NCBI GenBank assembly: GCA_018715285.1
Contig: DVLW01000266.1
Span: 1 to 8,949, forward strand
Length of the DNA: 8,949 nt
Reading direction: 5' to 3'
From: Candidatus Faecivivens stercoripullorum
GTDB lineage: Bacteria > Bacillota > Clostridia > Oscillospirales > Ruminococcaceae
Below are positions 1 to 5,160 of this stretch, in pieces. The notes under the pieces are model-generated. The model did not search any database. It had not been told where the DNA came from and saw nothing but the letters and a program-made list of their open reading frames with translations. The position numbers and the translations under genes are program-made. Positions within the stretch are counted from its first letter, which is position 1. Each line of letters begins with the position of its first letter.

Positions 1-210
1 CCTAAGGCGTATTGCTACACTGACCAGTAATCCCACGGCTCCAATTATCCCTGCCCATACCATTGCCGTGCGTATAACGGTCAATGAAATCAGCGTCGAT
101 ATCAGCAGTGAACTCATCAGGGTAAATCCGATAACAGCAAGAGGCGTCAGAACCTCACCACGTACCGGCTGTTCCGGAACTGTATATAAAAGGCGCTTAA
201 TCCGACTGAT
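1..210 (-). CDS. Partial membrane protein of unknown function, apparent ATC start
   Basis: Reading leftward from 210, a 70-codon frame stays open to the window edge. It gives a short basic, polar N-terminus (about residues 1-19, including RIKRLLYT) and then two hydrophobic stretches at about residues 20-44 and 48-66, with a few charged residues between. This is the pattern of a polytopic membrane protein whose first two helices are visible. An in-frame TAA lies just upstream of the ribosome site, so the frame cannot start far upstream. AGGAGG (224-219) ends 8 bases before an ATC codon (210-208), which is ideal spacing. The only nearby TTG (215-213) is in another frame, which stops after 22 codons, and is only 3 bases from the site. 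The start is therefore ATC, or ATT at codon 4, or there is a base error. The first in-frame ATG is codon 32, inside the first helix. I do not recognise the family; the C-terminus is missing. Confidence 0.6.
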   Translation of the reverse strand, partial: MSRIKRLLYTVPEQPVRGEVLTPLAVIGFTLMSSLLISTLISLTVIRTAMVWAGIIGAVGLLVSVAIRLR

Positions 211-218
211 TGCAACCG

Positions 219-224
219 CCTCCT
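219..224 (-). promoter_or_regulatory. Consensus ribosome binding site for the left-edge membrane gene
   Basis: The minus strand reads AGGAGG here, a full match to the anti-Shine-Dalgarno sequence. It is 8 bases from an ATC codon in the open membrane-protein frame and only 3 bases from an out-of-frame TTG. It is the main reason for calling a gene at the left edge despite the lack of a canonical start codon. Confidence 0.65.
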
Positions 225-258
225 TTTTGAATTTGATTTATACGGTTACGTTTCTTTT

Positions 259-287
259 ATCTTAGCGAAAAAAGCAGAAAATAACAA
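259..287 (-). promoter_or_regulatory. Candidate sigma-A promoter for the left-edge membrane gene
   Basis: On the minus strand TTGTTA (287-282, 4 of 6 to the -35 consensus) is followed after exactly 17 bases by TAAGAT (264-259, 4 of 6 to the -10 consensus). It lies about 35 bases upstream of the AGGAGG at 224-219. The surroundings are AT-rich. Spacing and place fit, but each box is imperfect, so this is a candidate only. Confidence 0.4.
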
Positions 288-304
288 GTATCACAATAAA
301 AAAC

Positions 305-333
305 TTGCGTCCGGGACAAAAGAAGTGTACAAT
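305..333 (+). promoter_or_regulatory. Candidate sigma-A promoter for the yifB/comM-like gene
   Basis: TTGCGT (305-310) and TACAAT (328-333, 5 of 6 to TATAAT) are separated by 17 bases and lie about 60 bases before the ATG at 392. The -35 box is weak (TTG only); the -10 box is good. The site lies back to back with the divergent minus-strand candidate, so the two genes would share a control region at 211-391. Confidence 0.45.
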
Positions 334-391
334 TAAGATATCATCAAATTACCCGTGCATCTGTCTGCGCGGCTGACGAGGAGCGAAATAT

Positions 392-1924
392 ATGTACGCC
401 AAAGTAACCAGTGCCGGCCTTTTTGGTATGAATGCCTTTGTTGTAGAGGTAGAAACCGACCTTTCCCGTGGAATGCCCGCTTTTGAAACGGTCGGTCTGC
501 CGGACGCTGCTGTCAGGGAAAGCCGGGACCGGGTTCGTGCTGCACTGAAAAACACCGGATTTGAAGTCCCGGCTGCAAAAATTACGGTAAACCTTGCTCC
601 TGCCGATATGCATAAAACCGGGCCGATTTATGATCTGCCCATCTATCTTTCTCTGCTGATGGCTTCCGGCAGCACACAGGCAAAATTTGATGGAGCTGTA
701 TTTCTGGGAGAACTGGCACTGGATGGAACTGTACGCAAAATTACCGGCGCTCTTCCGATGACCATCATGGCAATGGAAAAAGGATACAAGCGCATCTTTC
801 TGCCGGAGGAAAATGCACCGGAAGCAAGTGTTGTGCGTGGAATAGAAGTATATGGTGTTCATTCAGCTCTGGACGTTGTCAACTTTTATGAAGACCTGAA
901 GCCTATGACACCTTGTACTCCGATTGACTTTGTGCCGGCAGCTGAAGGAAGTTTTCCCGATATGTCGGAAGTTCTGGGTCAGAATATGGCAAAACGGGCA
1001 CTGGAAATCGCGGCTGCCGGCGGACACAATACGCTGCTGATCGGTTCGCCCGGTTCCGGTAAGAGCATGCTTGCACGGCGTTTTCCGTCGATTCTGCCTG
1101 ATCTGTCCTTTGAAGAAGCAATTGAAACGACAAAAATCCACTCAATTGCAGGCATACTGACTCCAGATCATCCGATTGTCACCCAGCGGCCTTTCCGTGC
1201 ACCTCATCATACGGTATCACCGGCCGGACTTTCCGGTGGCGGCACCATTCCGCGCCCGGGTGAAATTTCACTGGCACATAACGGCGTGCTGTTTCTGGAC
1301 GAGCTTCCCGAGTTTGAACGGACAGCGCTGGAAATTCTGCGTCAGCCGATTGAAGACGGTGAAGTAACCATCTCACGGGTAAATGGTACCCTGACCTACC
1401 CTTGCCGGATGATTGTCCTTGCGGCAATGAATCCCTGTCCCTGCGGATACTTTGGACATCCGACCCATACTTGCAGCTGTTCTCCGCAAAAGGTGGAACG
1501 GTATCTTTCCCGTGTCAGCGGACCGCTGCTCGACCGGATTGATCTGCATGTTGAAGTACCGCCGGTTGAATTTTCCCAGCTGACTTCCGGACAAAAGGGA
1601 GAAAGTTCCGCAGCTATCCGTGCCAGAGTAAATAAAGCCCGCAAAATACAGCTGGAACGTTACCGGAACACCGGTATCTTTTGCAACAGCGGCCTGACTC
1701 CATCAGGCATCCGCTCAGCATGTCCGGTCACCGACAGAGGTATGCAGCTGCTGAAAAACGCCTTTGAGCGGCTTGGACTATCGGCGCGCGGATATGACCG
1801 GATTCTGAAAGTGGCACGTACGATTGCCGATCTGGACGGAGAGGAAGTGATTGATACCCAACACATCAGCGAAGCTGTTCAGTTCCGCACTCTTGACCGC
1901 AAATACTGGAAAAAAGGGCGGTAA
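392..1924 (+). CDS. YifB/ComM-family Mg-chelatase-like AAA+ ATPase
   Basis: This is a full-length (510 aa) member of the family that includes Gram-negative ComM, a helicase that drives branch migration during natural transformation. In Firmicutes the role of the homologue (YifB) is less certain. Visible domains are an N-terminal Lon/S5-fold ChlI-type domain (about 1-165), a magnesium-chelatase-like AAA+ core (about 190-390) and a C-terminal helical domain (about 400-505). The Walker A motif GSPGSGKS is at 218-225, the Walker B motif GVLFLDELPEF at 298-308, and SGPLLDRIDLH at 376-386. A sensor-2-like segment with LSARGYDRILKVARTIADL runs from about 463 to 481. The family cysteine cluster NPCPCG (347-352) with CSC (361-363) suggests a metal site. 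GAGGAG at 378-383, 8 bases before the ATG, supports the start. No dprA, topA or other competence gene is adjacent, so context does not support a transformation role. The cytoplasmic ATPase call is secure; the biological role is inferred. Confidence 0.93.
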   Translation: MYAKVTSAGLFGMNAFVVEVETDLSRGMPAFETVGLPDAAVRESRDRVRAALKNTGFEVPAAKITVNLAPADMHKTGPIYDLPIYLSLLMASGSTQAKFDGAVFLGELALDGTVRKITGALPMTIMAMEKGYKRIFLPEENAPEASVVRGIEVYGVHSALDVVNFYEDLKPMTPCTPIDFVPAAEGSFPDMSEVLGQNMAKRALEIAAAGGHNTLLIGSPGSGKSMLARRFPSILPDLSFEEAIETTKIHSIAGILTPDHPIVTQRPFRAPHHTVSPAGLSGGGTIPRPGEISLAHNGVLFLDELPEFERTALEILRQPIEDGEVTISRVNGTLTYPCRMIVLAAMNPCPCGYFGHPTHTCSCSPQKVERYLSRVSGPLLDRIDLHVEVPPVEFSQLTSGQKGESSAAIRARVNKARKIQLERYRNTGIFCNSGLTPSGIRSACPVTDRGMQLLKNAFERLGLSARGYDRILKVARTIADLDGEEVIDTQHISEAVQFRTLDRKYWKKGR

Positions 1925-1970
1925 GTAACCGGAACAGGCAGGCTTTGCCCTATTTACTCGCATCAACCCC

Positions 1971-1990
1971 ACCGTCTGTTGTCAGACGGT
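1971..1990 (+). promoter_or_regulatory. Perfect 8-bp hairpin between yifB-like and PAP2 genes
   Basis: ACCGTCTG (1971-1978) and CAGACGGT (1983-1990) form a perfect stem with a four-base TTGT loop. It starts 46 bases after the first gene's stop and ends 28 bases before the next ATG. It is followed by TAATCCC and not by a T-run, so a strong intrinsic terminator is unlikely. It could be a weak terminator, an mRNA-stabilising 3' end, or a cap on the downstream leader. A second, AT-rich pairing, GGAAAA (1998-2003) with TTTTCC (2011-2016), would place the likely ribosome site GAGG in its loop. Confidence 0.4.
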
Positions 1991-2018
1991 TAATCCCGGA
2001 AAAGAGGCTTTTTTCCCA

Positions 2019-2714
2019 ATGTGGCATTCTATTCGCGGTTTTGTCCGCGAAAACCCGCACAGCGCAATTTTACTGTACTATCTTTTTTACCTGGCAGGTT
2101 TTCTGATACTTGAAAAAATTACCGTTCCGCGCTACATCATCTATTGTCCACTGGACGATATGATTCCGTTTTGCGAATGGTTTCTGATACCCTATGCATC
2201 CTGGTTTGTCCTGCTGTTGGGGGCACCGGTGTACTTTCTGCTCACCAGCAAACAGGATTTTCTGAAAGTCACCTTTATCATGTTCAACGGCATGACTTTT
2301 TGTCTGCTGATGTATCTGCTGTTTCCAAATGGCCTGCAGCTGCGGCCGGAGATAACCGGCGACAACCTGCTGTGCCAGATTGCAAAAGTTCTGTACTCAA
2401 TTGATACGCCCACCAACGTCTGTCCATCTATCCACGTTTCTTCAAGCGTCGCGGCAGGAATTGTAGTCTGGCGTTCCGACAGGCTGAAAAACAGACACCG
2501 TTTTCGTATCCTGTCCACCATCTGGGTTATACTGATCTGCCTTTCCACCCTGTTTGTCAAGCAGCATTCGGTCATCGATCTGCTGTGCGGCATACTGGTC
2601 AGCCTGGTACTGGCAGCAATTGCCTACTCACCATGGATGGAAAAGCATTCCCACCTGAGCGGTCGGATAACCGCTCTGCTCTGTGCCCATAAGAAAACAG
2701 GCGGCTCTCCCTAA
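2019..2714 (+). CDS. PAP2-superfamily membrane lipid phosphatase (PAP2_3/Aur1-like)
   Basis: This 231-aa protein has about six hydrophobic segments (roughly 16-32, 57-76, 84-103, 140-151, 165-181, 185-205). The PAP2 active-site motifs are in order: FPNGLQLRP (102-110), the C1-like element ending in Arg-Pro; CPSIH (135-139) with the acid/base histidine H139; and KQHxxxDxxxG (181-191) with the nucleophile-type histidine H183 and its partner D187. 'NVCPSIHV' and 'KQH' match the Aur1/sphingomyelin-synthase-like branch (PAP2_3) better than the classic SRxxxxxH form. Family members dephosphorylate phosphatidic acid, undecaprenyl pyrophosphate or related lipid phosphates at the membrane; the substrate cannot be told from sequence. 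The probable ribosome site GAGG (2004-2007) is 11 bases from the ATG, longer than usual. The gene may be co-transcribed with the yifB-like gene 94 bases upstream, since I see no clear promoter in the gap. The final codons overlap a terminator hairpin. Confidence 0.88.
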   Translation: MWHSIRGFVRENPHSAILLYYLFYLAGFLILEKITVPRYIIYCPLDDMIPFCEWFLIPYASWFVLLLGAPVYFLLTSKQDFLKVTFIMFNGMTFCLLMYLLFPNGLQLRPEITGDNLLCQIAKVLYSIDTPTNVCPSIHVSSSVAAGIVVWRSDRLKNRHRFRILSTIWVILICLSTLFVKQHSVIDLLCGILVSLVLAAIAYSPWMEKHSHLSGRITALLCAHKKTGGSP

Positions 2715-2738
2715 ATCTGAACAACAGGGAAGACCGCC
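2700..2738 (-). terminator. Imperfect terminator hairpin between convergent genes
   Basis: GGCGGCTCTCCC (2700-2711) pairs with GGGAAGACCGCC (2727-2738) as a 5+3+3 bp stem with single bulges at C2705 and A2730 and a 15-base loop. On the minus strand the stem is followed at once by TGTTTTCTT, so it suits termination of the HTH-methyltransferase gene that stops at 2766. On the plus strand the T-run is weaker and more distant (ATTAAATTTT), giving at best partial termination of the PAP2 gene. The left arm lies inside the last codons of the PAP2 gene. Confidence 0.5.
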
Positions 2739-2765
2739 AGATGATTAAATTTTGACTGTAAACGG

Positions 2766-3845
2766 CTATTTCCGCGCAATGAACGTCCCATATTCTTTTG
2801 GGATGCGGATCACGCCGTTTTCTTTTTTTGCTTCAAGGGCACTGTAGATTACCTGACTGGAAAGCCGGGTACTCAGCTGCGGCTGTTCGGCAATCCAGGG
2901 CAATGTCCGGGCATAAGCAACCAGATCAGATGTATCCGTGATGGCAAGCGAATCTTCGTACTGCCGTTTCTCCACCTGTCCAAAGACTGTATGTAAAATC
3001 TCATCGCCATTTTGAAGAGTGAATTTAAGTTTTTCCGCCCTCGGCAGATGCAATGCACGGCGAATATAGCTGTCGATTCCATTTTCACTGCCGGTGGCAC
3101 AGTAAAAGACACCATCATCCTTCAATACCCGCCGGATTTCCATCAAAGCTCTGGAAAGATCGGGCAGATGGTACAGCATCATATTGGCAATGACAATATC
3201 CACGCACCCATCCGGCAAAGGAATATCCTGTGCATCAATGATCTGATAGGTAATTTCTTTTTCATGTCCGACCATCTGTCTGGCGGTTTCCAGCATTTTG
3301 CTTGACACATCTGAAAGGGTAAGCTGTGCACCTTCCGGCAGCTTATCAAAATGCTCCGCCCAAAAACGTCCGTCACCACATCCCAGTTCGAGTATCCTGC
3401 ATCCGGGCTTGAAATTATACTGGGCATACAGCCAGTTGAACCAGCCAAATTTATTAGTGCTGTACCGGTCATGAAGGGAAATCCGTCCCCGGAGAGCATC
3501 CGGCGTTGCATACTGCTGCTTGACGACATTCTGATCGTCCATCTTTTTGAGGGTCAGTTTCTCCTGTTCATTCATCAGCGCGAATGCTTCCTTGAGCAAA
3601 TCAGAAGCATCACTGCATGAGATCTGACTGTCCAGAATCCGCTCTGACTTGATGAGTTCCACTACGCTCAGTCCTAAAATCGAAGCAAGGGGTTCAATCG
3701 TCCCGATATCCGGAAACCCGAGTCCGCGTTCCCAGCGGCTGACCGCTTTATCTGTCACATGAAGCCGGTGGGCAAGCTGCGCCTGAGTGAGTTTCCGTTC
3801 TCTGCGCGCCTGGGCGATAAAATCCCCAAACTTTTTGGCATCCAT
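2766..3845 (-). CDS. XRE helix-turn-helix / class I SAM methyltransferase fusion protein
   Basis: This 359-aa protein joins two domains. Residues about 4-66 are an XRE/Cro DNA-binding domain (LTQAQLAHRLHVTDKAVSRW, then ERGLGFPDI), close to standalone clostridial XRE regulators. After a helical linker (about 70-105) comes a class I SAM-dependent methyltransferase with motif I LELGCGDGRFW (152-162) and the acidic D179 in LSDVSSKML, where SAM ribose is usually bound. DIPLPDGCVDIV leads into ANMMLYHLPDLSRAL (about 207-235), then RVLKDDGVFY, as in Methyltransf_11/25 proteins. The methyl acceptor is unknown. AAGGAGG (minus strand) is only 1 base from the first ATG (3851) but 7 bases from the second (3845), so 3845 is preferred; the longer form would add Met-Pro. 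The fusion is continuous, with no stop or frameshift. It may be a regulator whose activity depends on SAM or on a methylated ligand. It appears to be transcribed alone: the pfkA terminator precedes it and a hairpin follows it. Confidence 0.88.
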   Translation of the reverse strand: MDAKKFGDFIAQARRERKLTQAQLAHRLHVTDKAVSRWERGLGFPDIGTIEPLASILGLSVVELIKSERILDSQISCSDASDLLKEAFALMNEQEKLTLKKMDDQNVVKQQYATPDALRGRISLHDRYSTNKFGWFNWLYAQYNFKPGCRILELGCGDGRFWAEHFDKLPEGAQLTLSDVSSKMLETARQMVGHEKEITYQIIDAQDIPLPDGCVDIVIANMMLYHLPDLSRALMEIRRVLKDDGVFYCATGSENGIDSYIRRALHLPRAEKLKFTLQNGDEILHTVFGQVEKRQYEDSLAITDTSDLVAYARTLPWIAEQPQLSTRLSSQVIYSALEAKKENGVIRIPKEYGTFIARK

Positions 3846-3852
3846 CGGCATT

Positions 3853-3858
3853 CCTCCT
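3853..3858 (-). promoter_or_regulatory. Ribosome binding site deciding the start of the XRE-methyltransferase gene
   Basis: Minus-strand AGGAGG is followed by A-ATG-CCG-ATG. Spacing is 1 base to the first ATG, too close for initiation, and 7 bases to the second, which is normal. The start is therefore placed at 3845. Confidence 0.7.
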
Positions 3859-3884
3859 TACTGAAAATCTGCCAGAATCGATAT

Positions 3885-3916
3885 CTGACAAAATTCCTGA
3901 TATTTCGCACTGTCAG
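3885..3916. promoter_or_regulatory. Inverted repeat upstream of the XRE-methyltransferase gene, possible operator
   Basis: CTGACA (3885-3890) and TGTCAG (3911-3916) are perfect 6-base inverted arms separated by 20 bases. A second overlapping dyad, CCTGA (3896-3900) and TCAGG (3913-3917), lies inside. The position, about 40-70 bases before the start, suits an operator for autoregulation by the XRE domain encoded next to it. No convincing -35/-10 pair was found for this gene in the AT-rich 3859-3981 region, so function is unproven. Confidence 0.3.
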
Positions 3917-3981
3917 GCCAAAAAGGCCAGGTAAAAAATCATATGAGTAAATTTTTTAACCATATTTTATTTAAAACAGCA

Positions 3982-4014
3982 TCCTCCCTGTGTGGAAAAC
4001 CACAGCAGGGAGGA
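3982..4014 (-). terminator. Strong hairpin terminator of the ppx-ppk1-pfkA operon
   Basis: TCCTCCCTG plus TGTGG (3982-3995) pairs with CCACA, one bulged G, then CAGGGAGGA (4000-4014). This makes a 14-bp GC-rich stem with an AAAA loop (TTTT on the minus strand). On the minus strand it begins 22 bases after the phosphofructokinase stop and is followed by TGCTGTTTTAAAT, a modest T-rich tail. It is the strongest terminator in the window and separates the operon from the downstream XRE-methyltransferase gene. Confidence 0.8.
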
Positions 4015-4036
4015 CTTCAATCCATCAGAATCTCTT

Positions 4037-5113
4037 TTAATCAGCAAACGAAATGCCGAGCGACTTTGCATACTGTACTTCTGCGCAGTCCGGCGGAACC
4101 AGTTTGAGCTTTCCGGCAACCTCTTCCAGCGGAACCGGTACCAGATCACTGCCACGCAGTGCAATCATAAACCCATATTTACCTTCAAGAATCAGTCTTC
4201 CGGCAGCTGCACCCAGTTCGGATGCAAACCGACGGTCATATGCACAGGGATTGCCGCCGCGCTGAACATGTCCGGGAACTACACAACGGATTTCATTGGG
4301 AACCAGTTCGGAGAGTGCCTTTGCCAGACGGTCGGAAGCGGTTCCGGTCGAAGCGTAATAAGCAGCACGCTCTTTTTTGCTCATCTTGGCTTCCTCTTTG
4401 GTGATTGCACCTTCAGCCACACAGATGATAGAGTATTTCTGACCTGCTTTGGTATTCTTTTTGATAAGAGAAGCAACCTTTTTGACACTGTAGGGGATTT
4501 CCGGCAGCAGGATAGCATCCACTCCACCGGCAATACCTGCTTCCAGTGCCAGCCAGCCAACCTTATGACCCATGATTTCCACAAGGAAGGTACGGCCATG
4601 AGAAGCAGCTGTGGTACGGGTACGGTCAATTGCTTCAGTCGCAATCTCGACCGCGGTATGGCATCCGAAGGTCATATCCGTTCCCCAGATATCATTGTCA
4701 ATCGTCTTGGGAAGGGTAACCACATTCAGTCCCTTCTGAGAAAGGAGGTTAGCGGTTTTATGGCTGCCATTGCCGCCCAGCATAACCAGGCAGTCCAGTT
4801 TCAGCTTATTGTACGTTTTAATCATTTCCTTGACCTTGTCAAAACCGGTCTCAGGATCGACAACCTGAATCATCTTGAAAGGTTCACGGGAGGTTCCCAG
4901 AATGGTTCCGCCCATATTCAGAATACCGGAAAAATCCGCACGGGTCATCTTACGGTAACGGCCATAAATCAGTCCCTTATAGCCGTCCTCAAAGCCAATA
5001 AACTCGACTTCCTTATCACCCAGTGCAGTACAAAGGGTCTCGGTTACACCACGCATTGCCGGGTTCAGGCCCTGGCAGTCGCCTCCGCTGGTCAAAAATC
5101 CTATCCTTTTCAT
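4037..5113 (-). CDS. pfkA: 6-phosphofructokinase (ATP-type, PFK-A family, GGNGS/PKTIDND subtype)
   Basis: This enzyme phosphorylates fructose 6-phosphate to fructose 1,6-bisphosphate, the committed step of glycolysis, in the cytoplasm. From the preferred start it is 358 aa, somewhat longer than the roughly 320-aa E. coli enzyme. Visible elements are the donor-site loop SGGDCQGLNP (9-18), GGNGS (113-117), the catalytic motif PKTIDND (135-141, base D139), R174 and EIMGHKVGW for substrate contacts, E234, and GHVQRGGNP with H282 and R285. The Gly after Asn in GGNGS marks an ATP-type site, since PPi enzymes have Asp there. Lys before TIDND is shared with PPi-dependent and some ATP-dependent subgroups, and Asn replaces the usual Asp of GGDGS. 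I recall similar proteins in Clostridia, so this is probably a subfamily trait. AAAGGA is 1 base from the first ATG (5119) and 7 bases from the second (5113); Met-Lys-Arg-Ile-Gly also matches the usual N-terminus. It is the last gene of the operon. Confidence 0.93.
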   Translation of the reverse strand: MKRIGFLTSGGDCQGLNPAMRGVTETLCTALGDKEVEFIGFEDGYKGLIYGRYRKMTRADFSGILNMGGTILGTSREPFKMIQVVDPETGFDKVKEMIKTYNKLKLDCLVMLGGNGSHKTANLLSQKGLNVVTLPKTIDNDIWGTDMTFGCHTAVEIATEAIDRTRTTAASHGRTFLVEIMGHKVGWLALEAGIAGGVDAILLPEIPYSVKKVASLIKKNTKAGQKYSIICVAEGAITKEEAKMSKKERAAYYASTGTASDRLAKALSELVPNEIRCVVPGHVQRGGNPCAYDRRFASELGAAAGRLILEGKYGFMIALRGSDLVPVPLEEVAGKLKLVPPDCAEVQYAKSLGISFAD

Positions 5114-5120
5114 ATCCATA

Positions 5121-5126
5121 TCCTTT
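5121..5126 (-). promoter_or_regulatory. Ribosome binding site deciding the pfkA start
   Basis: Minus-strand AAAGGA is followed by T-ATG-GAT-ATG-AAA. The first ATG is 1 base away and the second 7 bases away, so initiation at the second (5113) is favoured. Confidence 0.6.
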
Positions 5127-5135
5127 CCCCACAGA

Positions 5136-5151
5136 TGCTCTTTTCAGAGCA
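5136..5151 (-). promoter_or_regulatory. GAAA-tetraloop hairpin between ppk1 and pfkA
   Basis: The minus strand reads TGCTCT-GAAA-AGAGCA, a perfect 6-bp stem capped by a GNRA-type tetraloop. It sits in the short gap between the ppk1 stop (5161) and the pfkA ribosome site (5121-5126). There is no T-run, so it is not a terminator. It could stabilise the pfkA message or mark an RNase processing point that lets the two genes be expressed at different levels; this is inference. Confidence 0.4.
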
Positions 5152-5160
5152 AATGCGGCT

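Noticed and set aside
68..265. 65-codon plus-strand open frame at the left edge
   Set aside because: It overlaps the minus-strand membrane-protein frame and has no ribosome site. The minus frame has a perfect AGGAGG and a credible helix pattern.
344..862. 172-codon minus-strand open frame opposite the yifB-like gene
   Set aside because: Shadow of a clear AAA+ gene; Cys/His/Ser-rich product without recognisable motifs.
3916..3928. GGCC-AAAAA-GGCC short palindrome
   Set aside because: Only a 4-bp stem with no extension and no associated gene end; likely chance.
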